From: Flavobacterium nitratireducens
GTDB taxonomy: Bacteria > Bacteroidota > Bacteroidia > Flavobacteriales > Flavobacteriaceae
DNA length: 64,000 bases
Reading direction: 5' to 3'
NCBI RefSeq assembly: GCF_029625335.1
Contig: NZ_CP121111.1
Coordinates: forward strand, 868,001-932,000
The notes under the pieces are model-generated. The model did no database searches, was not told where the DNA came from, and was given only the letters and a program-made list of their open reading frames with translations. Shown piece by piece: positions 39,667-47,960 of the stretch. Both the position numbers and the translations under genes were made by a program. The stretch's first letter is position 1. Every line of letters starts with the position of its first letter.

Positions 39667-39674
39667 TATCTTTG
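39667..39674 (+). promoter_or_regulatory. Bacteroidota -7 box TATCTTTG (ilvD)
   Basis: An exact fit to TAnnTTTG. A start site near 39681 gives a leader of about 55 bases before the ATG at 39736. No clear -33 TTG was found at the usual distance. Confidence 0.5.
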
Positions 39675-39735
39675 CCCCCAGAAAAAAATTATATAAACAT
39701 ACAACTTTTAAAAAAGTATATAAAAAAGCATATTT

Positions 39736-41425
39736 ATGAGAAGTGATGAAGTAAAAAAAGGACATCAAAGAACACCACACAGATCATTATTCAGAGCAAC
39801 AGGATTAGTAGACGAGGATTTTGACAAACCATTCATTGGAGTTGCCAACTCTTATATCGAGATTATCCCTGGACATTTCTTCTTAGACCGTGTGTCAAGA
39901 ATTATCAAAGAAGAAATTAAAGCGAATGGATGTGTGCCTTTTGAATTCAACACTATCGGAGTAGATGATGGTATCGCCATGGGTCACGACGGAATGCTTT
40001 TTTCTTTACCTTCAAGAGAAATCATTGCTAACTCTATCGAATCGGTAATGAATGCACACAAATTGGATGCTATGATTGCGATTCCTAACTGTGACAAAAT
40101 TGTTCCGGGAATGATTATGGGAGCTTTGCGTGTTGATGTTCCTACTATTTTTGTAAGTGGTGGACCAATGAAAAAAGGACATACTAAAGACGGAGTGCCT
40201 ATCGATTTAGCAACAGCTTTTGAGGCAGTTGGAAAACACGAATTAGGCGAAATTACCGATGAGGAATTAAAAGATATCGAGTGTAATGCTTGTCCTTCAG
40301 GAGGAAGTTGTTCGGGAATGTTTACAGCCAACTCTATGAACACTTTGATGGAAGCTATGGGAATTGCGCTTCCAGGAAACGGAACTATCTTGGCCTTAAC
40401 CAAAGAGCGTGAGGAATTGTACCGTCAGGCGGCAAGAAGAATTTGCGAAATTGCAAAAGACGCTGCGCAAACCGAAAAATTCAAGTTGAAAAACATCCTT
40501 AACGAAAAAGCCGTTCGAAATGCATTTGCAGTAGATATGGCTATGGGTGGAAGTTCGAATACGGTTTTACACATGTTAGCTATCGCCAAAGAAGCGAACG
40601 TAAATTTCAACTTAGAAGACATCAACACTATTTCTAAAAAAGTTTCTCACATTGCTAAAATTTCTCCAAGTTTGTCAACCGTTCATATGGAAGACATCAA
40701 TACTGCCGGTGGTGTAAATGCAGTTATGAAAGAAATGACTAAAAGAGGTGATGATATCCTATTAGACAACTTAACCATTACTGGTGAAACGATTTTAGAA
40801 AAAATCAAAGACAGCTTATATAAAAGACACTAATATTATCCACACCATTGACAATCCGTATTCTGCGGTAGGTGGATTGGCTGTTTTATATGGAAATTTA
40901 GCCGAGCAAGGTGCCGTAATCAAAACAGCAGGTATTACGGGAGACCGTGTTTTCACCGGAAAAGCAGTTTGTTTTGACGGTCAGCCGGAAGCTATCGAAG
41001 GAATTTTAGGTGGAAAAGTAAAAGCGGGTGACGTTGTGGTTATCCGTTACGAAGGTCCAAAAGGAGGTCCTGGAATGCAGGAAATGCTAGCACCAACTTC
41101 CTTAATCATGGGAATGGGATTAGGTAGCAAAGTAGCATTAATTACCGATGGTCGTTTTAGTGGTGCAACCAGAGGTGCATCTATCGGTCACGTATCTCCG
41201 GAAGCTGCCGAAGGAGGAATGATTGGTTTATTGAAAGACGGAGACGAAATCCACATTGATGTTGACCAATACATCTTATCAGTTAACTTAACTGACGAAG
41301 AAATCGCTAAGAGAAGAGCTGAATTTGTTCCTCTTAAAAAAGAATTGACTTCAAGATGGTTAGGCCAATACCGTTCATTAGTTACTAACGCTAGTAACGG
41401 TGCTATTTTAAGATCGGATTTGTAA
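39736..41425 (+). pseudogene. ilvD: Dihydroxy-acid dehydratase, broken by a one-base frameshift
   Basis: IlvD makes the 2-keto acids for valine, leucine and isoleucine. Part one (39736-40833) has the Fe-S cysteine segments [12 protein letters not shown] and [20 protein letters not shown]. Part two restarts with [20 protein letters not shown] and has [20 protein letters not shown]. Together they make about 562 residues, the normal length. The break is in the stretch GACAGCTTATATAAAAGAC (about 40814-40832), where one extra base moves the frame into the stop at 40833. Unlike other breaks here, it is not in a long homopolymer. No other branched-chain genes are adjacent. If real, the cell would need these amino acids from outside. 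Confidence 0.85.
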
Positions 41426-41482
41426 TTTTTATTAAAAGATTTAAAGATTGAAAAATTAAAAGATTCAATCTTTTTGAAATAC

Positions 41483-41525
41483 AAAACCTCGTTTTACTTT
41501 ATTAGTGAAACGAGGTTTTTTTTGA
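41483..41525 (+). terminator. Rho-independent terminator of ilvD
   Basis: A 12-base stem AAAACCTCGTTT / AAACGAGGTTTT with a 13-base loop and a run of T. Confidence 0.9.
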
Positions 41526-41632
41526 GAAAAAAATCATCAACTTAGACCTCTGAAAACCTTAAAAACAACAACTTGACCACATTAAAAAATATAATTTCAT
41601 AAAAAATTAATTCCTCATATAAATAGATTTTG

Positions 41633-41640
41633 TACTTTTG
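41633..41640 (+). promoter_or_regulatory. Bacteroidota -7 box TACTTTTG
   Basis: Fits TAnnTTTG, 18 bases before the ATG at 41659, so it can drive the toxin-antitoxin pair. Confidence 0.4.
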
Positions 41641-41658
41641 AGTTAAAGTTATTTTGCC

Positions 41659-41889
41659 ATGAATTTAGAAGCCAGAAAATTATCATTTATCCAGGAATTC
41701 CTTAAAGTACAAAGCGAGGAAACTATTTCCCATTTAGAAAGTATTTTGAGAAAAGAAAAAAAAGATACTTTTCATACCATAAGCATAGAAAAACTGAATC
41801 AGCGCATAGACCAATCATTAGATGATGCTAAAAACAAAAAAATAACTGAAGTAAATGACTTAATTTCTGAAATAGAGAAATGGAGCTAA
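41659..41889 (+). CDS. Putative antitoxin of a ParE/RelE-type pair (76 aa)
   Basis: A short, charged, helical protein. It overlaps the toxin gene by 10 bases and precedes it, which is the normal antitoxin-first order. The C-terminus, with DQSLDDAKNKKITEVNDLI, resembles the toxin-binding end of Phd/ParD-like antitoxins, but no DNA-binding motif is sure at the N-terminus (FIQEFLKVQSEETISHLE). Identity as antitoxin rests mainly on position and size. Confidence 0.6.
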   Translation: MNLEARKLSFIQEFLKVQSEETISHLESILRKEKKDTFHTISIEKLNQRIDQSLDDAKNKKITEVNDLISEIEKWS

Positions 41890-42197
41890 AAATTTACTGG
41901 ACTGATTTCTCAAAAACACAACTCAAGGAAATTTTCAAATACTACAAAGAAAATGGGAGTTTAAAAGTCGCTAAAAACATCACTATAGCAATAGCGAAAG
42001 AAACTTTAAAACTAAAAAAACAGCCAACTATAGGTCAGATTGAGGAATTGCTTATTGACAGATCAAACGAATTCAGATATTTGGTCTATAAAAACTTCAA
42101 AATCATTTATTGGATTAACAAAGCCGAAAAACGCATTGAAATTATTGATGTCTTTGATTGCAGACAGAATCCTATTAACATGAAAAGAACTAAATAA
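41880..42197 (+). CDS. RelE/ParE-type toxin (105 aa)
   Basis: Matches the ParE/RelE fold in length and pattern: IYWTDFSKTQLKEIFKYY at the start, KQPTIGQIEELLID in the middle, and FRYLVYKNFKIIYWI plus IIDVFDCRQNP at the end. Members poison gyrase or cut mRNA on ribosomes; which of these applies is not decided from sequence. The overlap with the small upstream gene supports a toxin-antitoxin pair. It is next to other accessory genes. Confidence 0.82.
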   Translation: MELKIYWTDFSKTQLKEIFKYYKENGSLKVAKNITIAIAKETLKLKKQPTIGQIEELLIDRSNEFRYLVYKNFKIIYWINKAEKRIEIIDVFDCRQNPINMKRTK

Positions 42198-42609
42198 AAT
42201 AAATTTATTGCATTCAATTTCGTATTTACAAGACTTCACCATTAACTATATTGCTTTTTTATTTGGAGAGGGAAAATTTAAAGTAATAGTAAAGTTTTCA
42301 TTTTGAAAACAAATAAAAAATTAGCACCTCAATCTTTTTGTAGGATTATTTTATATATTTGAAAATACATAAAACAAAATAACGTTTTGCCAATCTAGCT
42401 GATTTTGGGTTTATATGCGAAGGTTTGTTTCGCTTATTTTTGAGTTAGCGGTCATTGTAAAAAGACATCGCAACTCTGACAAATTACCCCAAAACAAAAC
42501 TCACCTATTCAGACTTATCTCAAGTGACGACAAAACGTAAATAATCAGCAAACTATTACAAAGCACTTTTTAATTCGATAAATAATTTTTGAATAAAACT
42601 CTATTTTTA
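42198..42609. other. Intergenic region with an inverted pair ACGTTTTG / CAAAACGT
   Basis: No open frame of use. AACGTTTTG at 42381-42389 and CAAAACGT at 42531-42538 form an inverted pair around 140 bases, and GTTAGCGG lies at 42444-42451. The layout resembles a recombination site or a cassette boundary, but this is inference. Confidence 0.4.
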
Positions 42610-42639
42610 TTGTTTTTCAATAATATTTTATTATCTTTG
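42610..42639 (+). promoter_or_regulatory. Promoter of the DUF2975/HTH pair
   Basis: TTG at 42610-42612, 19 bases, then TATCTTTG at 42632-42639: the best -33/-7 pair in the window. The ATG is at 42663. Confidence 0.65.
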
Positions 42640-42662
42640 GCACATCAACTTTAATTTAAACA

Positions 42663-43202
42663 ATGATGTCGAAAACAAACAACTTCGTATTTTGGGGCTT
42701 ATATATTGTGGCCTGGCTTATTTTTGTCGGCTTGTGCATTGAAGCAGGAGGCTTAATAGTAAATTTCTTTTTCAGTCTGTATAAGCCTGAATTTGTCCAA
42801 AATCTTTATCAAAAGTTGGACTTAACTGAAATGTATAAAGACAGTAGATTAACTTTTTTCGGTGTCTATAGCTTTATTCTAACCATTTCAATTTTAAAAG
42901 CCTGCCTATTTTACACAGTTATCAGACTAATGCACACAATGGATTTGTCAAAACCGTTCAGCACTTTTGTTGCGAGACAATTTTTACAAATTAGTTATTA
43001 CACTCTTTCAATTGGACTGTTAAGTTATATTGCCAGACAGTTAGTTAAAAATTTAATGCATCACGGTTTTGTTACCGACAACTTAAACCAATTTTGGGCA
43101 GACAGTCAAGCATTTATTTTAATGGGAGCTATAATCTATATTATTGCGACTATTTTCAAAAAAGGAGTGGATATTCAAAACGAAAACGATTTAACTGTTT
43201 AG
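42663..43202 (+). CDS. DUF2975 membrane protein (179 aa)
   Basis: Four transmembrane helices (about residues 8-37, 63-85, 101-123 and 148-166), the DUF2975 pattern. It is followed after 3 bases by a small HTH regulator. This pair is common in many phyla and is thought to be a membrane protein with its own regulator, but the role is unknown. Its codon use looks like that of its neighbours. Confidence 0.82.
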   Translation: MMSKTNNFVFWGLYIVAWLIFVGLCIEAGGLIVNFFFSLYKPEFVQNLYQKLDLTEMYKDSRLTFFGVYSFILTISILKACLFYTVIRLMHTMDLSKPFSTFVARQFLQISYYTLSIGLLSYIARQLVKNLMHHGFVTDNLNQFWADSQAFILMGAIIYIIATIFKKGVDIQNENDLTV

Positions 43203-43205
43203 GCT

Positions 43206-43433
43206 ATGGCAATTGTAGTAAATTTAGACGTTGTAATGGCTAAACGAAAAATGTCACTTAATGAACTTTCTGATAAAGTTGGATTGACTTTATCGAACCT
43301 TTCCATATTAAAGACAGGAAAAGCAAAGGCAATTAGATTTAGCACTTTGGAGACAATTTGTAATGTATTAGAATGCCAACCCGGTGACATTTTAGAGTAT
43401 GTTAATGACGAACAAAAAACAACGACCCGCTAA
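43206..43433 (+). CDS. Small XRE-type HTH regulator (75 aa)
   Basis: One helix-turn-helix domain covers nearly the entire protein: MSLNELSDKVGLTLSNLSIL, then KAKAIRFSTLETICNVLECQ and the family ending PGDILEYV. It is the usual partner of DUF2975 proteins and probably regulates this pair. The stop codon TAA at 43431-43433 lies in the hairpin CCGCTAAAAGCGG. Confidence 0.88.
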   Translation: MAIVVNLDVVMAKRKMSLNELSDKVGLTLSNLSILKTGKAKAIRFSTLETICNVLECQPGDILEYVNDEQKTTTR

Positions 43434-43439
43434 AAGCGG
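43427..43439. repeat. Short hairpin CCGCTAAAAGCGG overlapping the HTH stop codon
   Basis: CCGCT and AGCGG pair around AAA. The stop codon is inside. A gene whose stop lies in a GCTAA-AGCGG hairpin is a layout seen at ends of mobile gene cassettes. Confidence 0.5.
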
Positions 43440-43580
43440 TTTGAACTATTGTAAGTTTCAATTAAATTCCCACAACTGGTGCCCGATCGCATCGAGTACC
43501 TACTTTCAAGTGAAAACAATTCGTAGCGTTTGCAACGCGACTCAATACTAAATCTCCCCTGCCCACGATAATAACAAAAA

Positions 43581-43674
43581 ACCACCCCGCCCGTTGGGCA
43601 CCCCTCCAAAGGAGGGAAAATTACGCGACTTCCCCTCCTCCGTAGGGGTGCCCGCCACAGCGGGCGGGGTGGGA
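43581..43674. repeat. Large GC-rich inverted repeat
   Basis: Left arm contains ACCACCCCGCCCGTTGGGCA and CCCCTCCAAAGGAGGG. Right arm contains CCCCTCCTCCGTAGGGGTGC and GCGGGCGGGGTGG. GC content is far above that of the surroundings. No coding sense. It can form a long hairpin. Confidence 0.75.
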
Positions 43675-43761
43675 AATTTTCTCCCCTGCCCCCGATTACT
43701 TCACTGGATTACATTTTTCAAAGGAGTTCAGTGAACTTCGTTTATAGCGAAAACAACGATA

Positions 43762-43876
43762 GCGCGGATTTGCAATCCGTGCCCGCAAAGTTGAGTTGAG
43801 CAACTACAAAACCAAACAGTTCAATTTTAAATAGTATTTTATCCTGTTGGAGTGTGCACGGAATACAATTCCGCGC
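43762..43876. repeat. Two hairpins of one element type, in inverted order
   Basis: GCGCGGATTTGCAATCCGTG at 43762-43781 and GCACGGAATACAATTCCGCG at 43856-43875 are each self-complementary and also related to each other in reverse. Confidence 0.65.
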
Positions 43877-43974
43877 TATCAAAACGCTATCAAAACGCGC
43901 TACTTAAAAGGCATTAACTAACCGCGTCAACTAAACGAGGTTTCTTTTACCCAAAAACCTAAATATTTCCACAA

Positions 43975-44118
43975 CTCCCCTGCCCCCGATTGCAGCGAAA
44001 AACCCGCAGTGTTGCCGGCAAAAAGAACGCTTGCCAGTAAAGAGCGACCGAAGCGAGCTCCTTTAATGGTTTAGCGTTCCTGCAGGCAACGCGAGGATTT
44101 GTAGCGAAAAGCGGGATT
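43975..44118. repeat. Interspersed 'cccctgcccccgatt' element
   Basis: Starts CTCCCCTGCCCCCGATTGCA and ends TTGTAGCGAAAAGCGGGA. Both ends contain GTAGCGAAAA or GCAGCGAAAA. The start motif also occurs at 43554 and 43681, so this spacer holds three partial copies. No open frame. Confidence 0.6.
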
Positions 44119-44162
44119 AGGCACAGATAAAAAACAAGTCTGCACCCGTCAGTTCGAGTTGA

Positions 44163-44232
44163 AAACTAATTTACGACAGAAAATTAGTTTGAAGTATCGA
44201 GAACCTCTACTACTTCCGAAAGTTCTCGATAC
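44163..44232. repeat. Two inverted repeats before rlmD
   Basis: AAACTAATTT / AAATTAGTTT (44163-44190) and GTATCGAGAAC / GTTCTCGATAC (44194-44204 and 44222-44232). The second is a perfect 11-base pair with a 17-base loop. Confidence 0.7.
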
Positions 44233-44350
44233 ACTTTAATCCCAAAAGCTGTCGCATTTGAAATTAAAAGCACTCGAACCGACGATTGAACAAATGACAC
44301 AAAAATGAAATCACTACAAAAAACAGCCCTTTTCAAAAATATTTCCCAAA

Positions 44351-44385
44351 TTGAATTTATAAAAGCGGACAAAAACTTATTTTTG
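44351..44385 (+). promoter_or_regulatory. Promoter of rlmD
   Basis: TTG at 44351-44353, 24 bases, then TATTTTTG at 44378-44385. It lies only 4 bases before the ATG at 44390, so the transcript may have almost no leader. Confidence 0.5.
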
Positions 44386-44389
44386 CGCC

Positions 44390-45802
44390 ATGGGTAGAAA
44401 AAATACAGACAAAGTTGTCTTTCATCAGATAAAAGTCCTTGATGCAGGTGCAAAAGGCGTTTCGGTAGCAAAGGCTCCCGATGGTAAAGTAATATTTATC
44501 CCGAATGTGGTTCCGGGTGATGTGGTTGATGTGCAAACTTTCAAAAAACGCAAGGCGTATTATGAAGGAAAAGCGGTGAAATTCCACGAGTTTTCAGAGC
44601 ATCGTGTGGATCCTATTTGTGAGCATTTTGGGGTTTGTGGTGGTTGCAAATGGCAAAATATGAACTACAACCAACAGTTGTTTTACAAACACAATGAGGT
44701 TAAAAACCACTTGCAACGCATTGGTAAAATCGAACTTCCTGAATTTGAACCCATTTTAGGTTCGGAGAAACAATTTTTCTACAGAAATAAAATGGAGTTT
44801 TCGTTCTCCAACAGCCGTTGGTTAACCGAAGCTGAAATAGGAAGCGATGAGGATTTAGGAAACAGAAACGCCCTAGGTTTCCACATCCCTAAAATGTGGG
44901 ACAAAATTCTGGACATCAAAAAATGTCATTTACAAGAAGATCCTTCGAATGCGATTAGAAATGAAGTGCGTGATTTTGCTAATGCAAACGGATTGACTTT
45001 CTTTAATCCAAGAGAACATTCCGGTTTATTGCGTACTTTGATGTTGCGTACGGCTTCGACTGGCGAAATCATGCTTTTGATTCAGTTTTTCGAAGACGAT
45101 AAAGCCAATAGAGAATTATTATTAGATCATTTGTATGCTACATTCCCGCAAATTACTTCGTTGCAATTTGTGGTGAATAATAAGGCGAATGATACTATTT
45201 ACGATCAGGATGTTCAATTATACAAAGGTCGTAATTATATTCTAGAGGAAATGGAAGGTTTGAAATTTAGCATCAACGCTAAGTCTTTTTACCAAACCAA
45301 TTCGGATCAGGCGTATGAATTGTACAAAATCACGAGAGAATTTGCCGGATTAACCGGAAATGAAACGGTTTACGATTTATATACCGGAACGGGAACTATT
45401 GCGCAATTCGTTTCAAAAAAAGCAAAAAAAGTAATTGGGGTAGAAAGTGTTCCGGATGCTATTAAAGACGCTAAAGCCAATGCAGAACGCAATAATATTG
45501 ACAATTGCGAGTTCTTTGTTGGTGACATGAAAGTCGTGTTTAACGATGCTTTTATTGCCCAACACGGTCAACCGGATGTGATTATCACCGACCCTCCTCG
45601 TGACGGAATGCATAAAGATGTGATTGAACAAATCTTGAAAATCGCTCCAGAAAAAGTAGTTTATGTGAGTTGTAATTCGGCTACACAAGCCCGTGATTTG
45701 GCTTTAATGGATGAGAAATACAAGGTAACTAAAGTGCGTCCTGTAGATATGTTCCCGCAAACTCATCACGTGGAAAATGTGGTGTTATTGGAAAGAAAGT
45801 AG
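44390..45802 (+). CDS. rlmD: 23S rRNA (uracil-C5)-methyltransferase RlmD/RumA type (470 aa)
   Basis: Methylates uracil in 23S rRNA. N-terminal TRAM-like domain to about residue 60, then the Fe-S cysteines CEHFGVCGGCKW (about 77-88). The C-terminal SAM domain has YDLYTGTGTIAQF and TDPPRDGMHK, and the catalytic cysteine is in VVYVSCNSATQARDL. The length is normal. It heads a rightward run with the DUF6452 and DUF6048 genes. The frame is intact. Target position U1939 is by family; RlmCD-like enzymes may do two sites. Confidence 0.9.
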   Translation: MGRKNTDKVVFHQIKVLDAGAKGVSVAKAPDGKVIFIPNVVPGDVVDVQTFKKRKAYYEGKAVKFHEFSEHRVDPICEHFGVCGGCKWQNMNYNQQLFYKHNEVKNHLQRIGKIELPEFEPILGSEKQFFYRNKMEFSFSNSRWLTEAEIGSDEDLGNRNALGFHIPKMWDKILDIKKCHLQEDPSNAIRNEVRDFANANGLTFFNPREHSGLLRTLMLRTASTGEIMLLIQFFEDDKANRELLLDHLYATFPQITSLQFVVNNKANDTIYDQDVQLYKGRNYILEEMEGLKFSINAKSFYQTNSDQAYELYKITREFAGLTGNETVYDLYTGTGTIAQFVSKKAKKVIGVESVPDAIKDAKANAERNNIDNCEFFVGDMKVVFNDAFIAQHGQPDVIITDPPRDGMHKDVIEQILKIAPEKVVYVSCNSATQARDLALMDEKYKVTKVRPVDMFPQTHHVENVVLLERK

Positions 45803-45810
45803 TCATTAGT

Positions 45811-45861
45811 ACTTAGTCCTTAGCAGTTAGTAAAAACTAAGGACTAAGGACTAAGGACTAG
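45811..45861. repeat. Heptamer repeat ACTAAGG with an inverted copy
   Basis: ACTAAGG occurs three times in a row from 45836, plus ACTAG. CTTAGTCCTTAG at 45812-45823 is its inverse, so a hairpin can form. It ends about 20 bases before the ATG at 45880. Confidence 0.75.
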
Positions 45862-45879
45862 TCACTAACAACTATAAAA

Positions 45880-46410
45880 ATGAAAAAAACGATACTGCTC
45901 TTATTAGTACTCAGCTTTGCTTTCTCCTTCTCCAGTTGCGAGAAAGACGATATTTGTGATGGGAATACTATTACGACTCCCCGATTAGTAATTACATTTT
46001 ATGATGCTAATAACGCCTCGGTAACTAAGAATGTAACAAACCTTAGTATTTTTAGTGAAGGAATGGATGAAGCAGTAAGCTTTAGTGGAAATACTTTAAT
46101 TAACGGAAGTACGGTTTCTATTCCGCTGAAGGTAAATGCCGAATCGACTACTTTTCGATTCATTTTAAATTATGGAAGTACCAGTATTGTAGCGCCTGCC
46201 AACGAAGATATTATCAAATTCAATTACAGAACCCAAAATATTTATGTATCACGTGCTTGTGGTTATAAAACAAATTATACTTTGGACTCAACTACGCCTT
46301 TCGTACATTCGGATGCTGCAACACCTGATCAAAAATGGATAAATGTGGTTTATGTAAGTAACCCTATTATAGCTAATGAAAATGAAACACACCTTGAAAT
46401 ATATTTTTAG
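45880..46410 (+). CDS. DUF6452 family lipoprotein (176 aa)
   Basis: A signal peptide with lipobox (SFAFSFSSC) and a conserved first part CEKDDICDGNTITTPRLVI. The rest is a beta domain, with IYVSRACGYKTNY near the end. This matches DUF6452, known only from Bacteroidota, with no assigned function. The stop overlaps the next start by 35 bases, so the two proteins are coupled and probably act together in the envelope. Confidence 0.75.
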   Translation: MKKTILLLLVLSFAFSFSSCEKDDICDGNTITTPRLVITFYDANNASVTKNVTNLSIFSEGMDEAVSFSGNTLINGSTVSIPLKVNAESTTFRFILNYGSTSIVAPANEDIIKFNYRTQNIYVSRACGYKTNYTLDSTTPFVHSDAATPDQKWINVVYVSNPIIANENETHLEIYF

Positions 46411-47209
46411 TAGCTTCCTGATTTTATCTTTGTTTTTTGCACAAGCACAAGAAACTAAAGTAGTACCAAAAGACAGTTTAAGTAAAGGAATCATCACTCA
46501 AAAAGCGGCTGTTAGCTCTAAAACGAGTACAACTCCCAAAAAGGATTCCATTGCAATTCCTATAAAAAAAGACCGTTATGGTGTTCGTTTAGGTGTCGAT
46601 TTATTCAAACTAAGCAAAAGTTTTTATGACAAAGATTATAAAGGAATTGAACTAGTAGGAGATTATCGTTACGACAAAAAACATTACATCGCTGCCGAAG
46701 TTGGTAACGAAAATAAAACCACCGATGACGCCCGATTAAACTTCACCACTAAGGGTTCCTACATCAAAGTAGGTTTTGATTATAATGGCTACGAAAACTG
46801 GCTAGATATGGAAAATATCATTTCTATTGGTTTACGTTATGGTTTTAGTTCTTTTAGCCAACAATTGAACAGTTACAAAATCTACAATACCAATCAGTAT
46901 TTTGGTGAAATTCCGCCATTGACATCTGGGCAAAAATACAACGGTTTAACGGCAAGTTGGATTGAAGTGGTTGCCGGAATGAAAGCCAAAGTATTCAACA
47001 ATGTGTTTGTAGGCTTCAGTCTTCGATTAAACCGATTGGTGAGCAACAAGCAACCAAGCAATTTTGAAAACTTATACATTCCGGGATTCAACCGTACGTA
47101 CAATGGTGATTTTGGAGTAGGATTCAACTATACAGTAACATATTTTGTTCCAATGTTCAAAAAAGTCGTAAAACCTGCTGATACCAAAAAAGCAGAAAAG
47201 AAAAAATAA
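46376..47209 (+). CDS. DUF6048 family outer-membrane-like protein (277 aa)
   Basis: Has a signal peptide (LFFAQAQ end), then a Ser/Lys/Thr linker, and then a beta-barrel-like domain with alternating aromatic strands (YGVRLGVDLFKL, YIKVGFDYNGYENW, GDFGVGFNYTVTYF). It ends in a Lys-rich tail. It matches DUF6048, which follows DUF6452 in Flavobacteriia. It may be an outer membrane barrel; the role is unknown. Its start lies inside the end of the DUF6452 gene. Confidence 0.78.
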   Translation: MKMKHTLKYIFSSFLILSLFFAQAQETKVVPKDSLSKGIITQKAAVSSKTSTTPKKDSIAIPIKKDRYGVRLGVDLFKLSKSFYDKDYKGIELVGDYRYDKKHYIAAEVGNENKTTDDARLNFTTKGSYIKVGFDYNGYENWLDMENIISIGLRYGFSSFSQQLNSYKIYNTNQYFGEIPPLTSGQKYNGLTASWIEVVAGMKAKVFNNVFVGFSLRLNRLVSNKQPSNFENLYIPGFNRTYNGDFGVGFNYTVTYFVPMFKKVVKPADTKKAEKKK

Positions 47210-47222
47210 ACCGACTGTCACA

Positions 47223-47268
47223 TCGAGCGAAGTCGAGAGGCTATATAATTGTTCTCGACTTCGCTCGA
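47223..47268 (+). terminator. Perfect 16-base inverted repeat after DUF6048
   Basis: TCGAGCGAAGTCGAGA and TCTCGACTTCGCTCGA pair fully with a 14-base loop. It may act as a terminator, but it lacks a T run and belongs to a dispersed repeat type. Confidence 0.55.
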
Positions 47269-47290
47269 ACTAACAACCCACAATAACAAA

Positions 47291-47331
47291 ACCGCTAATT
47301 CGCAAGCTATATAAATTTGCGAATTGGCGGT
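47291..47331. repeat. Inverted repeat ACCGCTAATTCGCAAG
   Basis: It pairs with TTTGCGAATTGGCGGT, 14 of 16 positions. It forms the left border of a 'tttgcggtt' repeat stretch. Confidence 0.65.
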
Positions 47332-47339
47332 TAAATTAT

Positions 47340-47619
47340 TCCACCACAAATTACACAAATTAACACAAATTTTATTTCACTAAACTTCGTGTTCTTTGCG
47401 AAAACTTAGTGCTCTTTGCGGTTAAAAACAAAACCACAGATTTCACAGATTTACACAGATTTATCTTTAAATCCTTTATGTTCTTTGCGAAAAACTTTGC
47501 CTCTTTGCGGTTAAAAAACAAAACCGCAAATCCACTGAAATCAATCAGTGACTCTGCGGTTCTATTAAAACTTTCTTCACTTTGCGGTAAACTTAAAAAA
47601 CTTTGCGGTTAATCAAAAC
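47340..47619. repeat. Stretch of 'ctttgcggtt' and 'cacagattt' repeats
   Basis: About 280 bases of direct repeats: TTCTTTGCGAAAA, CTCTTTGCGGTTAAAA and CACAGATTTCACAGATTTAC, each two or more times. Similar motifs occur near 10623 and 50110. The frames across it are repeat artefacts. Non-coding. Confidence 0.75.
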
Positions 47620-47856
47620 CTACCCTATTTCTTTAACATTTTTAGAAAAAACCCATTTCATAAACAATTTCTCCCCGTCTTTCGTTTTTACAGCCTGAAA
47701 CTTAGGCCCAACAAAAGTTGCAATCACAAAAGCGGCAAAAGGCTCCCAAAAACCAGTAAGCCCAGCATATTGATGAATTAAATAACGGGATAATATAAAT
47801 AAACTCGCAAAAGTACCAAGTTGGTATAAAAATGCTCTTAGTTGTAATTTTGACAT
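47620..47856 (-). CDS. Small membrane protein (78 aa), function unknown
   Basis: Two hydrophobic segments (about residues 10-27 and 34-50), then a basic, Lys-rich C-terminal third. It is probably in the inner membrane. No family recognised. It lies downstream of the THUMP methyltransferase gene on the same strand, separated by a heptamer repeat. Confidence 0.6.
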   Translation of the reverse strand: MSKLQLRAFLYQLGTFASLFILSRYLIHQYAGLTGFWEPFAAFVIATFVGPKFQAVKTKDGEKLFMKWVFSKNVKEIG

Positions 47857-47911
47857 GACTTTTTTGTTTGTTGTTTATGGTTTATTGTTTTTAGTTTAAA
47901 GTTACATTCAT

Positions 47912-47960
47912 GACTCATAACTCCTAACCTCTAACTTCTAACTCCTAACTTCTAACTTCT
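47912..47960. repeat. Heptamer repeat CTCCTAA/CTTCTAA
   Basis: Six or so 7-base units of CTAACTT/CTAACTC type. It overlaps the stop codon of the THUMP gene by some bases and lies about 60 bases before the start of the small membrane protein. Same unit as at 5251 and 55771. Confidence 0.8.

Noticed and set aside
39513..39746. Plus-strand frame of 77 codons before ilvD
   Set aside because: It crosses the lipoprotein start and the ilvD promoter and has no conserved features.
42381..42538. tRNA or other known RNA gene in this spacer
   Set aside because: No cloverleaf could be drawn and no conserved tRNA box was found. No tRNA was found elsewhere in the window either.
47409..47612. Open frame of about 67 codons on the plus strand
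   Set aside because: It consists of 'tttgcggtt' repeat DNA and has no protein-like composition.
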